Below, one piece after another: positions 1-4,071 of a stretch of DNA of 6,539 nucleotides. Source of the stretch: CAZFZT01 sp964523675 (GTDB taxonomy: Bacteria > Planctomycetota > Phycisphaerae > Phycisphaerales > SM1A02); NCBI GenBank assembly GCA_964523675.1, contig CAZFZT010000122.1:1-6539 (forward strand), written 5' to 3'. The translations under genes and the position numbers were made by a program. Within the stretch, counting starts at the first letter, position 1. The number at the start of each line of letters is the position of its first letter. The notes beneath the pieces are model-generated. The model was not told the origin of the DNA. It saw only the letters and a list, made by a program, of their open reading frames with translations, and did no database searches.

Positions 1-225
1 GATTCCTGCACCGCCTCTTGCAACGCTCGGGAACACAGCGTAGGCATGCGACATGTCGAAGAAGCGTTCGATTGTGGGATCGCGATCCTTGAACGCATGG
101 ACCGTGCTCGCGCTGTGGTCGTGCAACTGCGCTCTGCGAATTTCGCTGGTGGGCGCGGTCTGGCAGGCGGCGAGGAGCGTGGTGAAGGTGAGCACAATGA
201 GTAGTGTTGTGGGCGTTTTCATCAT
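1..225 (-). CDS. SYLF-domain (YSC84-like) lipoprotein, 3' part cut off by window edge
   Basis: The 75 visible residues are the N-terminus. Residues 1-21 (MMKTPTTLLIVLTFTTLLAAC) form a lipoprotein signal with lipobox LAAC, so Cys21 is probably lipidated and the protein anchored to a membrane facing the periplasm. Residues 54-75 (RFFDMSHAYAVFPSVARGGAGI) match the opening of the SYLF domain, whose hallmark is an 'AYAVFPSV.kgG.GiGG' stretch; in bacteria these are envelope lipoproteins of poorly defined, lipid-binding-type function. The ATG at 225 is preferred because GGAG lies nine bases upstream (238-235); the in-frame ATG at 240 would add five residues and has no ribosome binding site. It follows the 106-aa membrane gene on the same strand with a 64-base gap, so the two may be cotranscribed. 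The family call rests on the partial motif only; the C-terminal domain is outside the window. Confidence 0.82.
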   Translation of the reverse strand, partial: MMKTPTTLLIVLTFTTLLAACQTAPTSEIRRAQLHDHSASTVHAFKDRDPTIERFFDMSHAYAVFPSVARGGAGI

Positions 226-289
226 GTGGGGCGTCTCCATGAAGTTGCGAGTTTTCTTGAACATCGCGCGAAGCCGCAAGCGGCTGGTT

Positions 290-610
290 TCAGGTCATCA
301 TTGGCCAGAGCAGGATCGCCCCTTCAATGGCAATCGCCGCGCTGATGATGCAGATGATGCTGAGGATCCATCGTCGCCTGCGTTGCAGGCGCGGAAGATT
401 GACATGATACCGGCCGTCACCCATTGGGATGAGCAGGCCGCGCTTGGCCGCATCCTTGACGAGGTCCATGTTCATGTCCTTGAAGCTGCTCGGCCGGCGT
501 GCGGTGCCGGGTGAGACCGCGCCGGCTTTGCGGAACACCGTGACAGGGCCGGGGTTCTTCAGGATCATCGCAAGGATGAACAGCGGCATGAGCAGAAGCG
601 AGAACTTCAT
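290..610 (-). CDS. Small two-helix membrane protein, function unknown
   Basis: A 106-residue protein. Residues 2-17 are hydrophobic (KFSLLLMPLFILAMIL) and residues 81-104 form a second strong transmembrane segment (WILSIICIISAAIAIEGAILLW), preceded by an Arg cluster RRRR at 77-80 that fits a cytoplasmic stop. The middle (about 28-75) is soluble and includes AGAVSPGTARRPSSF and RGLLIPMGDGRYHVN, which read like a small compact domain that I do not recognise. The reading frame stays open upstream to 739, but only because it runs into the octamer repeat; the ATG at 610 (MKFSLL) is the sensible start because it places the hydrophobic segment at the N-terminus. There is no good Shine-Dalgarno before it. 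It lies 64 bases upstream of the SYLF lipoprotein on the same strand, suggesting a two-gene envelope unit. The gene is probably real; its function is unknown. Confidence 0.68.
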   Translation of the reverse strand: MKFSLLLMPLFILAMILKNPGPVTVFRKAGAVSPGTARRPSSFKDMNMDLVKDAAKRGLLIPMGDGRYHVNLPRLQRRRRWILSIICIISAAIAIEGAILLWPMMT

Positions 611-652
611 TAGCAGCGGCAATGATACGGCTACAAGTCGTCGACAGGTCCA

Positions 653-748
653 AGTGCACAGGTCCACAGGTCCACAGGGCCACAAGTCCACAGGTCCACA
701 GGTCCACAGGTCCACAAGGCCACAGGTCCACAGGTCCACAGGTCCACA
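653..748. repeat. Tandem octamer array, unit GGTCCACA (left array)
   Basis: Twelve consecutive 8-bp units. Eleven run without a break from 661 to 748: eight are exactly GGTCCACA and three are variants (GGGCCACA at 677, AGTCCACA at 685, AGGCCACA at 717). A more diverged unit AGTGCACA precedes them at 653, and a further partial copy lies at 645-652. On the minus strand the unit reads TGTGGACC toward the membrane-protein start at 610, 43 bases away. Because 8 is not a multiple of 3, every reading frame cycles through the same stop-free peptide, so the array looks coding on both strands without being so. Confidence 0.97.
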
Positions 749-822
749 GGCATCGAGTTATGAGATTCACCATGCTTGACCATCAAGGTGTGGACCTTTG
801 GAGGTTGATCGATGCACTAACT

Positions 823-866
823 TTGTAGCTTTGTGGACTTGTGGACTTGTGGACCTGTGGACTTGT
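823..866. repeat. Tandem octamer array, unit TTGTGGAC (right array, inverted relative to the left)
   Basis: Four clean units (TTGTGGAC at 831, 839 and 847, CTGTGGAC at 855), with a degenerate unit TTGTAGCT at 823 and a half unit TTGT at 863. This is the left array's sequence on the other strand: TGTGGAC(C/T) reads toward the yceH start at 884, 17 bases away. A single isolated copy TGTGGACC sits between the arrays at 789-796. Positions 682-700 and 848-866 are a perfect 19-bp inverted repeat. Confidence 0.95.
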
Positions 867-875
867 CTCTATACA
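847..875 (+). promoter_or_regulatory. Possible promoter of yceH, built on the last repeat units
   Basis: TTGTGG at 847-852 could act as a -35 box and TATACA at 870-875 as a -10 box, with a 17-base spacer. Matches to the sigma-70 consensus are 3/6 and 4/6. Transcription would begin at about 882-884, at the ATG of yceH, giving an almost leaderless mRNA; this agrees with the absence of a Shine-Dalgarno before the gene. The -35 lies inside the octamer array, so repeat number or proteins bound to the array could influence it. Confidence 0.3.
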
Positions 876-883
876 CTTCAGCC

Positions 884-1561
884 ATGAAGCGTCTTGAGCC
901 CAACGAGTGTCGCGTGCTGGGGGTGCTTGTCGAGAAGGCGATGACAACGCCCGCGCAGTATCCGCTCACACTCAACGCGCTGGTGAATGGCTGCAATCAG
1001 AAGAACAATCGCGACCCGGTTCTCAATTTAGATGAGGAGGCCGTGTTCGATGCTGTCGACTCACTCAAACAGAAGGGGTATGTGCGGGAAGTGCATTTGA
1101 CGGGCAGCAGAGTTGAGAAGTACCGGCATGTGGCAAAGGAAGTGCTCGAAATCGACACGACCGCGCTGGTGATTCTCACCGAGTTGCTGCTGCGCGGACC
1201 GCAAACGGTGGGGGAGCTGCGTGGCAGGGCCACGCGCATGCACCCGCTTGAGTCGATGGAAGTCGTCGAGGCGTCGCTATCGAACCTGATGAACCGGCAA
1301 GAACCGCTTGTGCAGGAAGTCGCCCCCGCACCCGGCAGCCGCGCCAGACGCTACGCGCAGTTGCTCTGTCCCGATCTGCATGCAGTCGATGCGTGCAGCA
1401 TGGCGCCGGTTGGCGGTGCGGCTGAACGTGGTGGGAGCGGTGAACTAGCGGCCAGGGTTGCTGCGCTTGAAGAACAAGTTGCTTCGTTACGCGATGCCGT
1501 TGCGCGCATTCACGCTGCGCTCGGATCGCCGGAGGAGCGCAGCGACCACCTGGGCGGGTGA
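884..1561 (+). CDS. yceH: YceH family protein (DUF480/UPF0502), tandem winged-helix fold
   Basis: A 225-residue protein, close to the usual YceH length of about 215. Recognised by recall of the E. coli protein: LEPNECRVLGVLVEKAMTTP at 4-23, QYPLTLNALVNGCNQKNNRDPV at 25-46, LLLRGPQTVGELRGRATRM at 101-119 and a conserved RY at 156-157. The family has two winged-helix domains (about 1-85 and 90-165), a DNA-binding-type fold, but its molecular role is not established. Residues 187-213 (ELAARVAALEEQVASLRDAVARIHAAL) form a heptad coiled coil, as in the family, joined by a Gly/Ala-rich linker at 172-186. The ATG at 884 is chosen because MKRLEPNE matches the family N-terminus; a GTG at 833 would only translate the octamer repeat as MDLWTCGPVDL. 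No Shine-Dalgarno is visible. It is transcribed alone, convergent with the next gene. Confidence 0.95.
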   Translation: MKRLEPNECRVLGVLVEKAMTTPAQYPLTLNALVNGCNQKNNRDPVLNLDEEAVFDAVDSLKQKGYVREVHLTGSRVEKYRHVAKEVLEIDTTALVILTELLLRGPQTVGELRGRATRMHPLESMEVVEASLSNLMNRQEPLVQEVAPAPGSRARRYAQLLCPDLHAVDACSMAPVGGAAERGGSGELAARVAALEEQVASLRDAVARIHAALGSPEERSDHLGG

Positions 1562-1597
1562 TCGGCGCGCTCCTCTGTTCGGTGATGCAATGGCTTG

Positions 1598-1640
1598 GTG
1601 GCAGCGCCCCGAGCCACATCGTGGAGCGAGGCGCTGCCGC
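1598..1640. terminator. Hairpin between convergent genes, possible bidirectional terminator
   Basis: GGCAGCGCC (1600-1608) pairs perfectly with GGCGCTGCC (1630-1638), and G1598-C1640 plus a T-G wobble extend the base. The upper part re-pairs as CCAC/GTGG around an ATC loop (1614-1624) after a small internal loop. It lies 38 bases after the yceH stop and 23 bases after the stop of the opposing gene. No T-run follows on either strand, so it is not a classical intrinsic terminator; it may act as a transcript 3' end or RNase barrier. Confidence 0.45.
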
Positions 1641-1660
1641 ATGTCGGTACGGGTTATTCA

Positions 1661-2404
1661 TCAGCAGAAAAGGCGCTGTCGGCGAATCAGACCGAGTGCC
1701 CCCAAGCCGGCTAGCCCCATCCAGAATGCTGCGGGGACCGGAATGGCCGCCGGTCTGCCGCCATCGCCGCTGCCGCCATCAGCGTCGATCGCCCCGACGC
1801 CTGGGTCCAGGTCGTCTTTGACGGCCAGATTAATGTCAGGGCAGCAGCAGCACATCGCGTCGTTGTTTGGCGCGCTTGGCTGAGGAGTCATCACGATGAT
1901 GGGCGCGAGACCGCCCTCGGGCAATTGGTCGTTTGAGCCACCCTCACCACCACCACCACCACCGCCGGCACGCGCGCCGCCGCCACCGCCGGGCGCCGCT
2001 GTGCTGGTTGCTGCGAGGTTCGTGGACATTCCCGTCCGCATTTCGAGCGCGCCTCCGCGTACGCTCGGACCGAAGACCGGACCGCCGATACCGCCGCCGG
2101 GCAGACCAGTCGCGGTGGCCTCTTCAACATCGGAGAAGACTGCCGCAGCGACATTCGGCGCAATGCCGCCGGGCAGGATGCTTTCCTCAGACGTGAACAA
2201 ATCTGCAAAGTGTTGAAAGCGAAAGTCCTCGTGACGGTCGTTGAGCAGGTTGCGCGACAACTCCTGCATGAAGTCGCGCTGCATCGGCCGCTGAGCTTCA
2301 TGTTCATCCAGAGCCGGCACGCTGCTGGCGGCGAAGGCGGCGCTTGTGCATCCGATCGCGATGCAACTGAGGGTGGTGATCGCAAGTCTCTTTCGGTTCT
2401 TCAT
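1661..2404 (-). CDS. Secreted Gly-rich protein with CCCC motif and PEP/VPxPA-CTERM-like tail
   Basis: A 247-residue protein of unrecognised function. Residues 1-25 (KNRKR basic start, hydrophobic core, TSAAFA) form a signal peptide with probable cleavage after Ala25. Residues 30-95 are acidic and helical in look (MQELSRNLLNDRHEDFRFQHFADLF). Residues 101-157 are low complexity, with a near-pure Gly run at 139-157. Residues 184-189 (MCCCCP) hold four adjacent cysteines. The C-terminus (221-244, IPVPAAFWMGLAGLGALGLIRRQR) has the three-part form of exosortase-type signals: a short proline motif, a hydrophobic helix and an Arg cluster. It resembles the VPxPA variant more than canonical PEP, and the Arg cluster is followed by LFC. 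It would be exported and held at the membrane, perhaps for sorting to the surface. GGGA lies about eight bases before the ATG. Gly bias produces long shadow frames on the other strand. Confidence 0.8.
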   Translation of the reverse strand: MKNRKRLAITTLSCIAIGCTSAAFAASSVPALDEHEAQRPMQRDFMQELSRNLLNDRHEDFRFQHFADLFTSEESILPGGIAPNVAAAVFSDVEEATATGLPGGGIGGPVFGPSVRGGALEMRTGMSTNLAATSTAAPGGGGGARAGGGGGGGEGGSNDQLPEGGLAPIIVMTPQPSAPNNDAMCCCCPDINLAVKDDLDPGVGAIDADGGSGDGGRPAAIPVPAAFWMGLAGLGALGLIRRQRLFC

Positions 2405-2551
2405 GGCTGCATTCCCAGGCGTTTTGTCATCAGGTTTCCCGCAGGCGCGGTCGCGTGCGTGAAGGTGCGATCCAACTGTTCAAACGTATCCCCAGCCGCA
2501 GACGTGGTGTATAGGGAAGCTCATCGGATGTGCCGGCCTTCGCAGAACGAG
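2405..2551. other. Upstream region of the Gly-rich secreted protein gene, no gene seen
   Basis: This stretch should carry the promoter of the minus-strand gene starting at 2404. A minus-strand TATACA (2513-2508) resembles a -10 box but has no convincing -35 at proper spacing. I see no coding signal, RNA motif or repeat here. Confidence 0.4.
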
Positions 2552-2757
2552 TCGTGTTGATGCAGTTGCGTTCTCACGCTTGTGTTCGCTTGGAAGCATC
2601 GCAATAGAGGCAATAGATGATCTTGCTCATTGTCGCGTCCGTTGAGAGGCGCCAATGCTTGAATCGGGTTCGCTACCCACTTGAGTCCGAACGGCTTGGC
2701 AGCAGGGATCGGTTGAAGCAAAGAGCAACGGTTCACGCAATGGACGCGTCAACACGA
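2552..2757 (+). ncRNA. Candidate structured non-coding RNA with 6S-like topology, unidentified
   Basis: About 206 bases lying directly before a plus-strand intrinsic terminator and holding no credible protein gene. The ends pair: TCGTGTTGATGC (2552-2563) with GCGTCAACACGA (2746-2757), twelve pairs including one wobble. After a small internal loop GTTGCGT (2565-2571) pairs with ACGCAAT (2735-2741). A two-sided bubble of roughly 13 and 12 bases follows, then GCTT (2588-2591) can pair with AAGC (2716-2719). A closing stem, large central bubble and apical arm is the general layout of 6S RNA, but I cannot match 6S sequence motifs. Alternative internal stems exist, for example 2656-2667 with 2709-2720 and GGGT/ACCC at 2666-2678, so the inner fold is open. 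GCAATAGAG is repeated in tandem at 2601 and 2610. No convincing promoter was seen upstream. What it is remains unknown. Confidence 0.33.
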
Positions 2758-2759
2758 AC

Positions 2760-2790
2760 AGCGCTCCGCCGAAAGAGACGGGGCGCTTTT
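2760..2790 (+). terminator. Intrinsic terminator, plus strand
   Basis: AGCGCTCCG (2760-2768) pairs with CGGGGCGCT (2779-2787), nine pairs with one T-G wobble and a ten-base loop, followed by TTTT (2787-2790). The T-run is on the plus strand only, so it ends a rightward transcript although no plus-strand protein gene precedes it. This is the main reason to suspect an RNA gene upstream. It may also serve weakly for the opposing gene, whose stop codon is 23 bases away. Confidence 0.65.
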
Positions 2791-2813
2791 CGTCGTGACG
2801 ATTCATCGGACCA

Positions 2814-3056
2814 TCAATCGTGGCCGAGCAACTTCACCATCTTGTTGTAGAGGCCGATGATGAGCAGTGTGGGCGCCCACTGGCCGACGAAGTTCGACTC
2901 TTCCTTACGGCCCATCACCTGAAGCGCCAGCGAACCGATGATTGCCGCGCCGGCAGCCCAAAGGAAGGTGTCAGACGGCAGCTTGGCGGTTTGCTCTTCC
3001 ATCATGCGGGCTGAGCGTCCTTCCATGTGCTCCGGTCGAGTAGAAATACGTGGCAT
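2814..3056 (-). CDS. Small membrane protein, 80 aa, function unknown
   Basis: Residues 1-25 are hydrophilic and charged (PRISTRPEHMEGRSARMMEEQTAK). Residues 30-48 (TFLWAAGAAIIGSLALQVM) and 57-74 (VGQWAPTLLIIGLYNKMV) are two hydrophobic segments separated by the charged turn GRKEESN, giving a hairpin in the membrane with both ends on the same side. The second segment, FVGQWAPTLLIIGLYNKMVKL, has the feel of a conserved small-protein family that I have met as unnamed hypothetical proteins, but I cannot name a function. The ATG at 3056 is fixed by a textbook Shine-Dalgarno, AAGGAG, six bases upstream (3067-3062); a longer frame to 3143 lacks one. The strong site suggests high expression. It is flanked by terminators on both sides, so it is probably monocistronic. 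Confidence 0.82.
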   Translation of the reverse strand: MPRISTRPEHMEGRSARMMEEQTAKLPSDTFLWAAGAAIIGSLALQVMGRKEESNFVGQWAPTLLIIGLYNKMVKLLGHD

Positions 3057-3091
3057 GTCGTCTCCTTGCGAGGTCGTTTCTATTTGACGTG

Positions 3092-3116
3092 CAATGAACA
3101 CTTGAACAGTGCATTG
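3092..3116. promoter_or_regulatory. Interrupted dyad upstream of the 80-aa membrane protein gene
   Basis: CAATG-AA-CACT-TGAAC-AGTG-CATTG: outer arms of 5 bp (3092-3096 / 3112-3116) and inner arms of 4 bp (3099-3102 / 3108-3111) around a five-base centre. It lies 36 bases before the ATG at 3056. It could be an operator or a leader hairpin. Position and symmetry are the only evidence. Confidence 0.25.
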
Positions 3117-3212
3117 AAGCCAACAAGGTGTTGCCGTTTGCACCGGAATTCGTGTCTAAATGCGCGCGTTGCAACGGCCGGGGCGCCCGATGCGATCGGA
3201 CGCGCAGCGCAG

Positions 3213-3245
3213 AAAAAAGCGGCCGAACAGTTCTGTCCGGCCGCT
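3213..3245 (-). terminator. Strong intrinsic terminator of the dockerin-protein gene
   Basis: On the minus strand AGCGGCCG (3245-3238) pairs with CGGCCGCT (3225-3218), an A-C mismatch follows, then ACAG/CTGT closes a very tight loop. A run of six T (A at 3213-3218 on the plus strand) comes directly after the stem. It lies 46 bases past the stop codon at 3292. Confidence 0.92.
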
Positions 3246-3291
3246 GACCGATTGTTTCATTCTTCCCTTTGAGCGAGCGCAAGCGTGCGAC

Positions 3292-3768
3292 TCACCCCTT
3301 CCAGTTCGCGAGCATCTCGAGAAGATCCGGCACGCCGACGGTGCTGTCGCCGTTCAAGTCAAACTCGCAAGCGCCGCCACATGGGCCCCATGCGGCAAGC
3401 AGCGCAAGAAGATCTTCTGCGCCGTACCCGACAGGGGGTTCGGTCGTCCCGCCATCGCCGATCTCAATTTCATGCGTCTCGTGGACGCGCTGCGGGCTCA
3501 TGGGATTGTCGGCGACCGACCACGTTTCGATGGTGTACGTTCCGTCTTCCGCAGACACCTGAATCTTGTCTGAACCGTTGCGGCTGAACAGGCCGCTCCA
3601 CTCCCCGTTCTCGTGGTGCAAGTGAATCAACGTGCCTTCAATGAGTTCAATCTGACCTTGTCCTCGGATGGACATAACGTCGGTGTTCTCGGCGGTGTAG
3701 TTGCCCGCGCCGAAGGCAGCCGGTGCGGCGAGCAGTGAGAGCGATAAGGCGATCTTCAAACTCTTCAT
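3292..3768 (-). CDS. Secreted protein with C-terminal GC-type dockerin-like module
   Basis: A 158-residue protein. Residues 1-20 (MKSLKIALSLSLLAAPAAFG) form a signal peptide. Residues 22-104 look like a small beta-rich domain (IELIEGTLIHLHHENGEWSGLF, DGTYTIETWSV) of unknown function. A Gly/Thr/Pro linker at 105-115 leads to 118-157: EDLLALLAAWGPCGGAC then EFDLNGDSTVGVPDLLEMLANW. The second half is an EF-hand-like calcium loop with Asp137, Asn139, Asp141, Thr143 and Asp148 at ligand positions 1, 3, 5, 7 and 12; the cysteine pair and the repeated DLLxLLAxW are typical of GC-type dockerin-like domains common in Phycisphaerae. The first repeat has lost its calcium loop, keeping only its helix. 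Presumably it is exported; the partner of this domain type is unknown to me. A Shine-Dalgarno AAGGGA precedes the ATG by six bases. It has its own promoter and terminator, so it is monocistronic. Confidence 0.88.
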   Translation of the reverse strand: MKSLKIALSLSLLAAPAAFGAGNYTAENTDVMSIRGQGQIELIEGTLIHLHHENGEWSGLFSRNGSDKIQVSAEDGTYTIETWSVADNPMSPQRVHETHEIEIGDGGTTEPPVGYGAEDLLALLAAWGPCGGACEFDLNGDSTVGVPDLLEMLANWKG

Positions 3769-3913
3769 TCGCGTTCCCTTTCTTCAAGAGGTCCGGAGCG
3801 TCCCGGGGGCGCTGGGAGGTGGCGGTTGGGCGTGGACCGTCATCGCTCCGGAGCCGATCACCCGTTAGCTGGCTCATCAGTCGAATAGATGAGTGCGGAT
3901 GAACGGCGGGCAC
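3769..3913 (-). promoter_or_regulatory. Long palindrome-rich 5' leader of the dockerin-protein gene
   Basis: If transcription begins just below the -10 box at 3914-3919, the mRNA has a leader of about 140 bases. Read on the minus strand it carries CTCATC/GATGAG (3893-3873, nine-base loop), the perfect palindrome GCTCCGGAGC (3854-3845), AGCGCCC/GGACGCT (3813-3797, three-base loop), and then the ribosome binding site. In addition 3844-3852 can pair with 3792-3800 over nine perfect bases, which competes with two of the smaller elements. I recognise no riboswitch family. There is no gene between 3769 and 4071. Confidence 0.35.
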
Positions 3914-3940
3914 ATGGTACCCAATTCGTAAGAATGTCAA
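3914..3940 (-). promoter_or_regulatory. Probable sigma-70-type promoter for the dockerin-protein gene
   Basis: A perfect -35 box TTGACA reads on the minus strand at 3940-3935. TACCAT at 3919-3914 matches the -10 consensus at 4/6 with a 15-base spacer, slightly short. No other minus-strand gene starts between here and 3768. Confidence 0.48.
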
Positions 3941-4071
3941 CCTAGTTTCCCCAGATTGCCGAGACTGCCAAACTTCTTCATCCCCTCACAGATCCCGTTC
4001 TACTGCGGCTCAATCGGCGATTCAACCACGCAGAGGCCGGTCTGACCTGTCCCGGCACCCACGAAAAATCT

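Noticed and set aside
53..514. Plus-strand open frame of 153 codons
   Set aside because: It is antisense to the SYLF lipoprotein and the membrane-protein gene, both of which show recognisable signals (lipobox, SYLF motif, membrane segments); the plus-strand product has no coherent features.
611..739. N-terminal extension of the 106-aa membrane protein through the repeat (MDLWTCGLVDL...)
   Set aside because: The extension is just the octamer array read in frame and would bury the hydrophobic N-terminus; ATG at 610 is the better start.
645..866. CRISPR array
   Set aside because: The units are 8 bp and directly abutting, with no spacers and no cas genes nearby.
833..883. GTG start for yceH giving MDLWTCGPVDLSLYTSA before MKRLEP
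   Set aside because: The extra residues are repeat translation and have no counterpart in the YceH family, which begins at the MKRLEPNE-like segment.
2640..2690. Possible tRNA, from GGGTTCG followed by ACCC
   Set aside because: The stem has only four pairs around a five-base loop and no acceptor, D or anticodon arms can be laid out around it.
2521..2736. Minus-strand frame of 71 codons and plus-strand frame 2617-2850
   Set aside because: Neither has a ribosome binding site, membrane or signal features, or family-like sequence; the plus frame reads through the terminator stem at 2760-2787. The region is better explained as structured RNA or non-coding.
3873..3880. CTGATGAG on the minus strand, the start of a hammerhead ribozyme core
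   Set aside because: The matching GAAA core strand and a cleavage triplet between three stems are not present; the eight bases are part of a simple hairpin.
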